Shown here one piece after another: positions 29,399-41,133 of a stretch of DNA of 64,000 nt. Position numbers and translations under genes: made by a program. Each line of letters begins with the position of its first letter. The first letter of the stretch is position 1. Under the pieces are notes generated by a model, which saw only the letters and a list, made by a program, of their open reading frames with translations, searched no databases and was not told where the DNA came from. This stretch comes from Rhynchonema sp. JSB1_4 (Eukaryota > Nematoda > Chromadorea > Monhysterida > Xyalidae), in NCBI GenBank assembly GCA_030248065.1, contig JASAMV010005413.1, positions 19,926 through 83,925 on the forward strand, in the 5' to 3' direction.

Positions 29399-29549
29399 CG
29401 GGTGGGTGCGGGGGACCCGCGGACGCTGCGGGGGGCATATGCCCGTGTGTTATAGAAAGGTCACCCGCACCACCCGCGTGCCCCGCGGGGCACTCGGTTT
29501 TCGCGGGCCCCTACCCCCAAACTTACTCGGAGATCTGTATACATATAGG

Positions 29550-30278
29550 CAGGGTTGGAAAAAAAAATTTTTTTTTAAACAAGTTTTTTTTTTTAAAAAA
29601 AAATTTTTTTTTTTAAAAAAAAATTTTTTTTTTAAAAAGTCTGAGATACGGGGAAATTTTACCAAATTTGCCCAAAAAACGCGCAAAATCGCGAAAAAAT
29701 GCAACTTTAATTGACAAGTCACTTTTGTGACTTGGTTTGCATCACTTATCAACGGTGTTTACGTCATTTAGGTGCGATCCAACAGTCTGTGCTTGTTATG
29801 GACCTATGATTGCTGCTCTGTGGTATCGGACACAACAGTTTGTGGCCGAATAAGCAAGATTCACTCATAAACCACACAGAATTGAGAATATAAGCTGCAG
29901 AAATACTTGTCGGGTAGCTGAATCAGTCGTATATGACCGACCTGATGGGGTATGACATCGAAGAACCATGTAGGTACGTTGCATACTGTGTCCCGTGTAT
30001 CACGGGAAGGTATAATAACATCATTTGGGGTATCTTAGGTACCAAACACATGCCCCAAAGGTGATTTTGTGAAGAAAATTTTTCGACCCTTGAGAAAAAA
30101 TGACAAAAAATTACCCCCGAAAAGGCCATTTTTGGACGTTTTGGAACATTTTGTTCCCCCGAAAATTTTTAAAAAAAAAATTTTTTTTTTAAAAAAAAAA
30201 AATTTTTTCAAAAACCTTTTTTTTTAAAAAAAAAAATTTTTTTTTTAAAAAAAAAATTTTTTTTTTTGCCCAACCCTG
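29550..30278. mobile_element. hAT-like MITE, family B
   Basis: 729 bp; ends CAGGGTTGGAAAAAA / TTTTGCCCAACCCTG. The perfect 8-bp duplication is CATATAGG (29542-29549, 30279-30286). Subterminal blocks are alternating A and T runs; the interior differs from family A. Confidence 0.9.
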
Positions 30279-30572
30279 CATATAGGCAATCCATCGGCTC
30301 ATGGCACTTTTGATACACACAGTGCATGCAGCAGCACACGCCATTTTCTAAACAAAATCTACACTTTGGGTGAGTGTTATATTTTGATGACAGCTGTTTA
30401 ATTTATCCGGTTTTCATTTGCTGCTTACCACAATACTTTTCTACACTGTTGCAAAATTTGGGGATGTTTCAACGGATAGCTGCAGAGAATAGATGCATTC
30501 ATTGACGACAGTAATGTAGCGTGCAGCCTGTATGTGTTATTGAGTGCCATGAGCTGGCGGATTGCCTGAACA

Positions 30573-30770
30573 TACATATACTCTGACAATTCATTTGGGA
30601 GAAACTTTTCAACCGCGTTGCCTGATCCGTAAAGCACATGATGCGTGCACTGGCTATAGCGGTCACGTGACTTCTGTAGCCAGTGCACGCATAATGCGCT
30701 TTACGGATCAGGCAGCGCGGTTGAAAAGCTTCTCCCAAAAGAATTGCCCGAGTATACATGAGCCGAATAT
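30573..30770. repeat. 200-bp foldback with 20-bp loop
   Basis: Long imperfect hairpin: arms carry TTGCCTGATCCGTAAAGCAC and its inverse. Similar half-sites occur near 58360 and 58690. Intergenic. Confidence 0.75.
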
Positions 30771-30880
30771 CAAACACCACTTGACTTGACTGCCGATTCC
30801 AAAAATCGTGATTTGTGAGTCTCCCATACCCGCTTCATTCCAGAGATGTGCCAGTTTTTCTTCTGCTCACACGGTACACC

Positions 30881-31362
30881 CAGGGTTGGGCAAAAAAAAC
30901 GACGGCGTTTTTTCTTAAAAAAACGACTTTTTTTTTACAAAAAAAACACGCCTGGGTCGTTTTTCGTTTTTTTTAAATCCTGAATTTCCTTGATTTTCCC
31001 TGATTTTTCAGGGAAAGTACCCTGATTATCAAGGAAAATCAATTTTTTGTCCCTTTTTTTTCAAAAAAATTTTCGACCAATTTTTACTTTGTCGAGATAC
31101 GTCGATATACGGAGTTTGACTTTCAGTGATGACCCCGGCCAAAGTTGGTCCCATGATGCGGGTCTGATATGGGATCTTAACAACTCGCTAGAAAAGGGTT
31201 GAAACCCGTTTATTTTGCCTCAGAACACATAGAATTACTTCATTTAACCACGTTTTCTTCCCAACATGAACGTTTTCCAATTTTTTGGGGGGCATATTTT
31301 GGTCATCTGGGCATTTTAAAAAAAACGATTTTTTTAAAAAAAACGTTTTTTGCCCAACCCTG
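30881..31362. mobile_element. hAT-like MITE, family A
   Basis: Terminal inverted repeats CAGGGTTGGGCAAAAAA / TTTTTTGCCCAACCCTG. A perfect 8-bp target duplication GGTACACC lies at 30873-30880 and 31363-31370. It is 482 bp with A/T-rich subterminal arrays and a conserved non-coding middle. TIR start CAG and 8-bp duplications are hAT hallmarks. There is no transposase, so it is non-autonomous. Confidence 0.93.
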
Positions 31363-31731
31363 GGTACACCGATGCGTACCAATAAACGATCGGTTAATCG
31401 AAGCAAACACGCACCACGCAGCTGACAAACGAGAGATTGATTGATTTTCGTGTCAAATGTTACTGTATGGCATGTTTGAGAACTTGAACAGCTTGAAAAT
31501 GATTGGATGTAGGGCTGAATTTTTTGCTCTAAATTATGAAAAAATTGCTTTTTGTATACATTTGAGAACGCCTGAGAAAGTACACAAACGTAAATATTGT
31601 AGGCTTTTTTTGAAGCCGGATCATAGGCTGCTTATCGATGTTCGCTCTGTTATGTGCATTGACGAGAAAAGGTGGTATTTCATGTCTTGAACATTTTTAA
31701 TTTTTACAGCTTACAAATATTGCATCACAGA

Positions 31732-32857
31732 ATGCAGTCCGCAATGACAAATACCCGTATTCTGCTGACAATTGCGCTTCTTTTGATTTCGTTTGAATGC
31801 GCGCAAGCACCACCAACGACGACAACAACAACGACTGGTGCTCCAACCACAACCACCACACCGACGACCACCACAACTCCGACATCAAGTGGGTGTACAC
31901 ATCTTGCGCGGCCTTTTCGTGTCACTGACGATGCGCTGGGGCACCGTCCGCGTTTGTGAAAACAGGACGAAGCACTCGGACAGAATAAACTCACCGATTT
32001 TATATCGTGTGAACGACGTCCGCATCAAGTTGACTCTGGTGATGTTTCAATAAGTGAGAAGGGACTCTAAAATGCCAAATAAAGTAACAACTGTGAGTTT
32101 AGCCCGTTTCGCACCATGCACGCAAAGACCTTGTCTTATCAACTTTAGCGCAACCGTATAGGCAAACTACGCCAACACGAGGCCGATTTCCAAGATGGTG
32201 GGTATTCAAAACGAATGGAAAGAGAAAATCCTCATCCTCATTTTGTATTCTTCAACGCGTAACATTTCCCAAATCAGCAGCCACGTCAGAATGTTTCACT
32301 ATTCGGCCAGCTGCGAAATCGGGCTCATGTTGATGTACAGCACAGGGTGCAATTCTAGGCTGAAAGTTGAAGTCGCGTGCACGAGCGTGCGAAACAGTGC
32401 AAAATATATGCAAAAGTCGATGTAACTTTGCGCGTGCGCTGGCGTGGGCTGCCTATGTTTTTAGCAGCAGTTAAGCGCGCGCACGCGGCTTCAACTTTAA
32501 GCCGAGAATTGCACCCGGAACAGTAGTTTGCCTTTATGTATAAGGGCTCGGCCAGGTAGATGCGGACTGCGGACTGCGGACATTGGACATAGTTTTTTTT
32601 CAATGTTCGCAGTCCGCAGTCCGCATCTACCTGGCCACGCCCTAAGCCCGATGATAGGCTAACTAATCTCAAATTCTGTTTTTTTTTCAATGCCAACACA
32701 TTTGTTTTCAGCAACAGCCGGAGTGAAGTATTGTGACGGCAGTCTACAGAAGTGCCCATACAATGACACAGCCAGCTACTTTCGGTGCATGAAGTGCCGT
32801 GCAGAGAATTTGGGCTACCCGAACATCCTGAATAGCAGATACTCATTCTGGGGCTGA
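31732..32857 (+). CDS. Secreted Thr-rich/Cys-rich small protein (100 aa), two exons
   Basis: Exons 31732-31888 and 32712-32857 join in phase 1 (donor A|GTGGGT, acceptor TTTTCAG) to give 100 residues ending in TGA. Residues 1-26 form a signal peptide (RILLTIALLLISFECAQA). Residues 27-52 are a Pro/Thr tract (runs of T broken by P and GAP), a likely O-glycosylated linker. The C-terminal 48 residues hold four cysteines (YCDG, KCPY, RCMKC) and end in SFWG. This looks like a secreted mucin-like or small antimicrobial or cuticle-type protein; the family is not recognised. A TTTTTACAG acceptor lies 22 bp before the ATG and could be a cis or spliced-leader site. The intron holds two nested MITEs and a hairpin. 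Confidence 0.75.
32155..32540. repeat. 190-bp MITE family, copy 4, interrupted
   Basis: Same family in opposite orientation, split by the TA-flanked foldback at 32338-32523. It lies in the intron of the small secreted protein gene. Confidence 0.75.
32338..32523. mobile_element. TA-flanked GC-rich foldback (copy 2), nested
   Basis: Same family as 11082-11314, inserted at TA within the 190-bp MITE that starts at 32155 (GATGTA | TAGTTTGCC). Confidence 0.8.
32551..32640. repeat. Near-perfect 37-bp-stem hairpin
   Basis: GGCCAGGTAGATGCGGACTG and the following CGGACTGCGGACATTG pair with their inverse after a T-rich loop of about 15 nt. It lies in the intron of the small secreted protein gene. It could be a tiny foldback element or a pre-miRNA-like hairpin. 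Confidence 0.7.
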
Positions 32858-34237
32858 TCGGGAATAATTAAGTTCATGGGAAACGTTTAATTTATCAAAT
32901 GTTTATTATATATTATTATAAAAATATTGCTTGAGTTCAGTATTGGCTGACAGCGACTTGACTTGTGACATGTGAGTTACGAACTGAGGTCAAGAGCCAT
33001 GCTACGCTCCCGTGTGCGTGGACCGCATCAAAGTTTGGCTAATGGTTTTGTCGTCAAATCATCTCCGTCAAATAAAGTCGTCGAACACATGAGCCCCAAA
33101 CGAGCGCGAAAATAATACATGTGTTTGACGACAGGATTTGACGACATTACTATAAGCCAAATGTTACAGCAACCCTGTAGCTGTATCGAACTACACTCCC
33201 ATTGTTTCGATTATCATCGTTGCTATGTTCAAGTAATGAAACTGTGTTACAGTGAGAAAATAGATAAACAGGTCGTTTCATGAAATGTATTGCATGTTTA
33301 TGTCACGCACCTTAACTGAAACTGAACTGATAAAAGGTCTACATGAGCCTTTAGCAGCTATGTATTTTCATGGCCTGTCTCGCAATGCTTTTTTGTGCAA
33401 CGTTTGAGTATGTATTTATGCATGTGACTCACTATAAAGAAAAAAGGAAGACATATAACCAGGTACCGCGACAACGGACTTTCTTCGCATGGTGCCGTAT
33501 CATAAAATAAATAAAGTCGCGAGCCTCATGGTCTTTTTTCACTGTCGGCGGAAGTACAGCGCGGGGGGCGTAACTGACAATAATTTCGAAATGGCACCAT
33601 GTAGCACGTAGCGCTTGGGTAAACAGGCAAGCATGCATAAGAAAACCTTATATGCAGGTAACCATCGTGTGTCGCTCTTAGAGCCGAACCAAAAGGTGGT
33701 CCCTGCCCGCACACATTTTATTTATTTTCTTCATGTTCGGCCATAATTTTTGATTGACTGCGAATATAGTTTTGATACGACGAAGATTTTCTCCAGTCCA
33801 TAGCTCAGTTTTAGAGACCATAGAAAGAGTACCCGCATGGTCGCATACCTAAAGTTAACTGTAGAAAGTCGCATTTGGTGCTTTTTGGGCGGGGCGTAGA
33901 AAGTCGCATTGAGTTGAGGGTACTGTATGTAATGTCTTTGCAACCGGAACGGTCTTCTTTTGTCTCATATTGCGAATCTTTGTTTTGACAGAAGCCATAA
34001 TCGTGTCTCGTTTGTCGTTACTTAGCGTATCGTTATCATCCAGGTTTTCAGTTTTTCTTCTGTGAATTAATCGAAGATTCTCATGTAAAGATCTGTGGTC
34101 TGGCGAATAGACACACACCCATACGCGTCGAGGCGTATAACGAACGGACCGGTATTATGTGTGTGTGCTGCGGTGCACTGTGTATTGAGCGTGCGTGCGT
34201 TGGGTTTATGAGTGATTCTGAACCGCAGCCAGACCGC

Positions 34238-34320
34238 GTTCCCGTAGCTCAGTTGGTAGAGCAACTGGCTATCCAGGCCTGGTGGCTGGGAGGTCGGAGG
34301 TTCGAGTCCTTCCGGGAGCA
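34238..34320 (+). ncRNA. tRNA-like element, copy 1
   Basis: It has a tRNA acceptor pair (GTTCCCG with CGGGAGC), a D arm (GCTCAGTTGGTAGAGC, A box) and a T arm (GGAGGTTCGAGTCC, B box). The middle does not fold into a normal anticodon arm, even allowing an intron. It is closed by an outer 9-bp helix, CTGAACCGC (34218-34226) with GCGGTTCAG (34334-34342). It could be a tRNA pseudogene, a tRNA-derived SINE or a Pol III ncRNA. Apparent proteins on the opposite strand are artefacts. Confidence 0.6.
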
Positions 34321-34626
34321 TACGTTTGGTGTGGCGGTTCAGAGTTCACAAGTGGTGAGCCCGACGTGATAGTCCGATAGCGGCGTGGAGCCGGGTCGGA
34401 TGAAACGAACGGAACCTTCTCGAGTGGAGGAGGGTGCGTGACGTTGTGTTCCGCGGTCGGAACTTCCGTGAACGGGAGGTGATGTGGTCTGGCGAATAGA
34501 CACACACCCATACGCGTCGAGGCGTACAACGAACGGACTGGTATTATGTGTGTGTGCAGCGGTGCACAGTGTATTGAGCGTGCGTGCGTTGGGTTTATGA
34601 GTGATTCTGAACCGCAGCCAGACCGC

Positions 34627-34709
34627 GTTCCCGTAGCTCAGTTGGTAGAGCAACTGGCTGTCCAGGCCTGGTGGCTGGGAGGTCGGAGGTTCGAGTCCTT
34701 CCGGGAGCA
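34627..34709 (+). ncRNA. tRNA-like element, copy 2
   Basis: It lies 389 bp after copy 1 and differs by one base in the anticodon region (CTGTCC versus CTATCC). The outer helix is at 34607-34615 with 34723-34731. It is part of a 389-bp tandem duplication starting near 34095 and 34484. Confidence 0.6.
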
Positions 34710-37700
34710 TACGTTTGGTGTGGCGGTTCAGGATCACAGATCCTCTATTTTCTGTGGCCGGTTCTCAGCAACTAGCGGGCGGCACCATGAGGACACTATA
34801 CTGTTCATCCATGAAACGGTTTCAAAAGAGTGATTGCGCTTTCGAATTTGTAAAGCTGATAATGTGAGTGAAAATATTTTCCTTCTTTTGTGCTTGTCTG
34901 TAATTCATTCGTGAACAGCCAACTGCATGAAACATAAACTCTCCCGCACCACCAGAAAGAAGTTTTCGGTCTCTAATCTGGTCATTGTTGTGTCAAAGAC
35001 TCTTCCGAAAACTGATCATTCATTCATATTCAGTAGCTCTAACAGCGGCCCAGACGAAAAACAAGGTCCTCGTTTGGACCAGAGTGCTCAGCATGGAAAC
35101 TTGTTTACCGGATATCCATCCGATCTCGCATCCAAAGCTTTTCGGCACCAGGAACAGCAGTGGGACTCACATATTTTCATCATATTCCAGCACGTTATCG
35201 TAGCAGAGCCCGCAGCGATTAAGGCCCGAACTCTCAGACTGACATTAAATGTGAGCCCAACAGTATATTTGGAAGCGGAATATCCTGACAGCCTACAGAC
35301 AGCAGCTGAGCTTCCAAACGTGTGTGCTGATCGTGATGACGTGATTACACACTCGCTTTTTGGACACACGCGGGCGCAATTTCACTCGGATTTCGGCCTC
35401 CATTGGACGCACTTAAATGAGTTTATTCAGATCTTAGTGCAAACATCAAATCTTCTCCCGCTCAAATCGCGTTGCCATATATATACAGTCATGCATGTCT
35501 GTCTGTCGAATGGTATGAAACAGCATGGAAAAAATAGTTTTTTTTGTTAATTTTAGGGCTGGCGTGCCCCAGGTTTGTTGTTACATTCGTCAGACGCACC
35601 CTTTAAAGATATAGCTCGAACGCAATCCTTATCAAATCTGACTGGCATCAGAAATAGCGTTTCGTTACCGGCCGCGCAATTTTTTCCTTCGCTGCTTTTT
35701 CCATTATGTATACCCAAAAAATTTTCTACATGAGCATGCCTTTTCCTGGTCATCGCGCTTTCTTGTCGCATAGTGGCCGCAGATAGCCCAGAAAAAGGCA
35801 CGTTTATATGCTCATACGGCTACGGAACTACGTGGTGATGGGCCAGAAAGGCACTGCGGGTGGTCCTCCACTCCAATATGTGGCTGCCTGGAATAAAAAG
35901 ATAGTGGAAAAAGAACTCATGCGGATAAAAATAGATCCGGCTTCTGAGTGCAAAACAGCTTTAAAGTAAGGTGTCAATACTGCCAGACATCGAATTTATC
36001 GCGTTTTTGCTTAATATTTTGGATCCAATCATCAGTGTGGCAATTGTGGGTGGCATCGATACCCACAGCATCACTTTGTAATAACCCTTGTAAATTCTTC
36101 ATAATTCTGCAATTTGTCAACGTGTGATCATTTTGAACTGCTCGAGCGCTTTTAGGCAAATTGATTGGACCTTCATATAAATCTAGTCACCGTGATATCA
36201 AAAAAAACAATTATGGTCCATTATATAGTTGCGTTTAGCGATTATGAGCGAAAAACAGCTGGTCATGTTGTGTCTGCAGCAAGTTCCTAAATGTGCCCCG
36301 AAGGCATTTGGCATTGGCTGCACCACGCGGCAAATAGACTAAGATGCTTTGTTTTTTCTCCGTTTGACGCAAAACTAGCTTGTGGCAATCACGGGTCACA
36401 AATCTTCACTTGTGGCAGTTTTGCCGCTCCATAAAGCGATTAGCTATCCGATTATAGATGCGATTTTCAATAAAAACATTGAGCAGCATTTTATCTCCTC
36501 GAATCGAGGAAGTGTTTGATTTTGTGATTTTTGTTCCTGTTTGCTCCATAACGCAATGCCGACACGACAAACGGAACCCTAAAGTTAGAAAAGGCGATAT
36601 CAGGTCAAACACCATTAAAATGGCTCCGTTTACGAGCTTGGTGGTGTTAGAAAACATGTGTGTTGAACAAAGTTTTTGTTTTCAACGAAAAACGTTGGAG
36701 TTCGCCGGAGCCATAAAACAGCTGGCGCGTTTCAAATATTTTGAAAGCCAGTCTTTATTCAGTGACGCACATTGTGCCAAACTGATATAAAGGACGCATA
36801 AAGATGGTGATTTATAAAGTGAAGTTCCACCAACAATAGCAGGATCGGTTTTTCAGAGCGATATCAAATCTGCCCGTAAAAATCCAGGCTTTTGCTGCTT
36901 TTTGTCAACCGGTCTGTACACTTTAAAGCCCTACCCGCCCGCGTACAGGTGTCATCAGACTGGCCAGCATGAGAAAATCCTTCAAAGTGTACTTTTGTGA
37001 AATATATGTAGCTACTGTTTCTAAATGTTCACATCGAACTTCGCACATGGCACAAACAGGGTCTGAAACAGGAATTCTCCGGTTTCGTATAAAATGGCTG
37101 TCACATGTGTTTTTGAATATACCGCACAGACTTGACGATTGATGCGGTCAGATATTTGTTTCGGATGTCGCTTTTAAATGTGCCAAGTTGCGCATCTGCT
37201 GTTTACACGTATTTTCTTTTTTTGCTGTTTGTTTGTTTCTCTTGTTGATTGAGCTGCTGCCCCCTGTGGGATGTCTTTCGCATTCTGCCAAAACGGCCTC
37301 TATGCTCCATTTAGCTGTCAAATTTGAAGTTTTGTTTTTGCAAAGTTACATATGTACCGGCTTTTGCTTGTTCTGTGACGCGATTGTTTCAATTTCAAGT
37401 GAAGAAGTTTTTGTTTGACCAAGGTCTTCGTTTTCGTGATTAACAAGTTTGTGAACCAACTTTGACAACTTAGTTGACGTGTAGACTGGGCACCTGCCGT
37501 ACTTTTCCGGATCCAGCCCCTGGGGCTATATTCGACTGTACGTGGGAAATCGTACTTTGAACTTTTTTGTCACCGAATAGAGCCTTAAATAATATTTTAA
37601 TCATAATAATAATAATTTCAAATAGTTTGAACTGACCCGTGACTGTGAGATACTTTTATATTTGACAAATACTTGGAAATGAGGCAACAAGTTTATTACT

Positions 37701-38468
37701 CGATTCATTCCGTTTGTGAAGGGTAACTTTTGCCAGCAGGGTTGTCCTTCAAAATTTTGAATAAAATTTCTTACCGTGACATTGAACCACTTTCCGAACA
37801 TTCTATTTGAAGGGGTCGCAGCAGAAAAGGTCCTGTAGGTTTGGAACCACACGGTGGGCTGCTTTTCAGGCCCACACAAAACCCAAGAGCATACAAAACA
37901 TTTTTTGTGGTAAACACAACGTTTACAACACATATTGGAGGTCGGAACTTCCAGAACGTTGCGCATTTTTCATTTTGGCACATTTAGCGAGTAAAGTGCG
38001 TAAATGCATACGCGGGTGTGCTTTGAGGGCATCGGGTGCATAAAGTGCGTAAAAATTTTAAAATCCGTAAAGTGCGTAGATATTTTAAAATGTTAAAAAG
38101 TGTCGTTAATCATCCGTTTTTTAAGCCGATGTTTCTTCATGTATGCACGATTTACTTTGATATTCTTGCGACGTATACCCAAGGACATAAAAAGGTTCCA
38201 AGTTGCACCTCTAAACCGGAAACGCGTAACGACGCTGAAAAGATTGAAGACTAAATATAAAAAGTCCGCAAATCTTCATTGGCTGCTTTATGCGCCGTGA
38301 CACTGTTACAGTGCTTTGTGGACAATTCAAAATAAAACGGCCTTTAAAAATTTTTTTGAAGTTTGTTCAGGTTATTACGCTCGAACAATTTCAGCCAAAA
38401 TGGGTGGTATTCGGCAAGCATACAATATTTTTTCCTCGCCCTTGCATTTAACGCCAACATTTTGCGGT

Positions 38469-38984
38469 CAGGGTTGGGCAAAAAAAAACGACGGCGTTTT
38501 TTCTTAAAAAAAACGACGTTTTTTTCAAAAAAAAACGCCTGGGTCGTTTTTCGTTTTTTTTAAATCCTAAATTTCCTTGATTTTCCCTGATTTTTCAGGG
38601 AAAGTACCCTGATTATCAAGGAAAATCAATTTTTTGTCCCTTTTTTTCAAAAAAATTTTCGACCAATTTTTACTTTGTCGAGATACGTCGATATACGGAG
38701 TTTGACTTTCAGTGATGACCCCGGCCAAAGTTGGTCCCATGATGCGTGTCTGATATGGGATCTTAACAACTCGCTAGAAAAGGGTTGAAACCCGTTTATT
38801 TTGCCTCAGAACACATAGAATTACTTCATTTAACCACGTTTTCTTCCCAACATGAGCGTTTTCCAATTTTTTTGGGGGCATATTTTGGTCATCTGGGCGT
38901 TTTAAAAAAAAACGTTTTTTTAAAAAAAACGTTTTTTTAAAAAAAAACGATTTTTTGGAAAAAAACGTTTTTTGCCCAACCCTG
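38469..38984. mobile_element. hAT-like MITE, family A
   Basis: Same element as 30881-31362 and in the same orientation, 516 bp. The perfect 8-bp duplication is TTTGCGGT (38461-38468, 38985-38992). Confidence 0.93.
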
Positions 38985-39530
38985 TTTGCGGTTGTGTGTG
39001 GCACCCGGCACACATTGCGCGAAACCCTAGAATATTTCCTCAAGACCAGAGAAAACGCAAATTTTTGACTTTGCAATAGAGTGCATGGATGGCTCAGTGC
39101 TTGGCCTAAGCATAAACCATAGGCCTAAGCCTGAGCCTGAGAGAAAAGGACGTTAATTTTCCAATTAATAGCTTCCCAAAACAGCATCTACAACAGTACA
39201 CCCAGGTTTGCAGCCGATCAGGCCTGGCACTTCGCCCGTCTTTGTGAAATCAGGTCGAAACGGGAAAAAAATGCTGCTGTTAGTTACATCATTACACACA
39301 ATGTTTAATGCTGTGCAAAGCATGTATATGTATGTATGTGTTGTACAAGTGTTGTCCAATGATTTTGCGTTTCTCGCGCACTTTAGCTTTCTCGTTGTAA
39401 CTTGATCTGCAATTCATTTCAAGCGAAATCTTCAGAAAGTTTCTGGAAAACACCCACATAAAGTATATGTGTACATACTGTACAATATTGAGCAGGTTAC
39501 GTGCCTACATACATTAGGTGACGACATTTT

Positions 39531-39653
39531 GGCTAATGGTACAGTGGTCAACTCGTATGGTCAACCCTGGCCGTCCACTCAGGCAGCCATGAATTGCACA
39601 TGGGTGTTGACGAAATGAATTGACTATATGGGTTGACGACAGTATTATAAGCC
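39531..39653. repeat. Small MITE, GGCTAA..GTCAAC family, copy 2
   Basis: Same ends as 4235-4356 (GGCTAATGGTACAGTGGTCA / TTGACGACAGTATTATAAGCC). It is intergenic. Confidence 0.6.
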
Positions 39654-40176
39654 GACATTTCACCAAGCGGTGCCAGCCAGGCCATGGCTTGTTTGAAATC
39701 TGTTTCTTTTCACGGCTATAGGGCAAGCCTCATAAAGCCTTCTTCTGAACACCTAACCAGGTAATCTGGAGCCCTCGATGATTACATATAGGTACATAAG
39801 TTGTAGATGTCTGTATAGGTATAACCTGTATCTTGTGTCCCGCGCTGCATACGGCATCAGGCAAGCCTCCGGCTCCTGCAGACATATTTTGGTCTCCTCA
39901 TTTCTGATTCCCGTCCCTGGTGCGTGATTCCTGCGCTGTTTTCTTCGGGCTTTGCATCTTTTTTTGAAGGCATGTCCATTCAGATACTCTTTCGTCTAGG
40001 GCGTTGAGATAGTAGCACTCTTTCACAGTGTGTTACTCTCAGCTTTTATCCCGGTGGTTACATGTCTCTCACTGAAGAAGGCTTTTAGTTGAAGAGAATG
40101 TCTCTGCGGAGGAACAACATACAAGTGTGACTGTGACATTTGTTTGTGCATGACACATGAGTATGACGTATACCTA

Positions 40177-40321
40177 CAGTACCAGCTGCAATTTTAGGCA
40201 GTTCGAGGCTTTGCGAATGCACAACTGACCTATATTTTGTGTGAAGCCGGTACAGGCTCGTGGGCCGCTGCATGCGCTGCTGGCGTAGGCCTCAAACAGT
40301 CTAAAATTGCACCTGGTACTG
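40177..40321. repeat. Diverged relative of the TA-flanked foldback
   Basis: The ends CAGTACCAGCTGCAATTTTA and its inverse (AAAATTGCACCTGGTACTG) resemble the family at 11082-11314; the interior is not similar. Confidence 0.6.
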
Positions 40322-40626
40322 TGCTTACATAGTACATGCAGCTGCATGCACTATGAAGGCAACGCCTCAAGAAGGTGTCTCTTTAAAGATTTTTTCTACT
40401 TTCTTAGAAAGGTCAGAAAGGTCACTTTGTTGGGTGGTCAGAGGGCCGAAGGCCCATCTTTCCCCGAAATCCAGAAGGGGGGACAATAAAAGGTATCTAA
40501 CGTCGTTGCCCGCAAACCCCTCCTTCCCTTAACTGCGTGTTGCGACTGCAAGCAAAACAGTTCATTTGAATATCCAAGATAGTAATTCTATTCGCACAGT
40601 TGACGGCTACAAATGCGTGTGGAGCT

Positions 40627-41133
40627 CAGGGTTGGGCAAAAAACGTTTTTTTTTCAAAAAATCGTTTTTTTTAAAACGTTTTTAAAAAAAAAACGTTTTT
40701 TTAAAACGCCCAGATGACCAGAATATGCCCCCAAAAAAATTGGAAAACGCTCATGTTGGGAAGAAAACATGGTTAAATGAAGTAATTCTATGTGTTCTGA
40801 GGCAAAATAAACGGGTTTCAACCCTTTTCTAGCGAGTTGCTAAGATCCCATATCAGACCCGCATCATGGGACCAACTTTGGCCGGGGTCATCACTGAAAG
40901 TCAAACTCCGTATATCGACGTATCTCGACAAAGTAAAAATTGGTCGAATTTTTTTTTAAAAAAAAGGGACAAAAAATTGATTTTCCTTGATAATCAGGGT
41001 ACTTTCCCTGAAAAATCAGGGAAAATCAAGGAAATTCAGGATTTAAAAAAAACGAAAAACGACCCAGGCGTTTTTTTTTAATAAAACGTCGTTTTTTTAA
41101 GAAAAAACGCCGTCGTTTTTTTGCCCAACCCTG
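40627..41133. mobile_element. hAT-like MITE, family A, inverted orientation
   Basis: Same element on the opposite strand, 507 bp. The perfect duplication is GTGGAGCT (40619-40626, 41134-41141). Confidence 0.93.

Larger units (their letters stand above)
27138..31731. other. Intergenic, repeat-dense
   Basis: Holds the large foldback (27995-29398), GC-rich patches (27840-27905, 29398-29520), one hAT-like MITE of each of families A and B, and a hairpin (30573-30770). No gene supported. Confidence 0.6.
34095..34735. repeat. Tandem duplication, 389-bp unit
   Basis: Two copies of about 250 bp (34095-34347 and 34484-34735), each containing a tRNA-like element, are separated by 137 bp of unique GC-rich DNA. 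Identity is very high, so the duplication is recent. Confidence 0.85.

Noticed and set aside
34238..34320. A functional intron-containing tRNA
   Set aside because: No 5-bp anticodon stem can be formed with any intron placement I tried, although the acceptor, D and T arms pair.
34067..34833. Open frames resembling a conserved protein on both strands of the tRNA-like copies
   Set aside because: They are spurious translations of the A/B-box tRNA-like sequence; the repeated peptides simply follow the duplicated DNA.
34927..35550. 207-aa open frame on the plus strand
   Set aside because: No domain, motif, hydrophobic pattern or splice context; an equally open antisense frame exists. Possibly a decayed transposon fragment.
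36406..36790. Possible transposase-like frames on both strands
   Set aside because: Short, interrupted by stops, and without catalytic motifs I can name.
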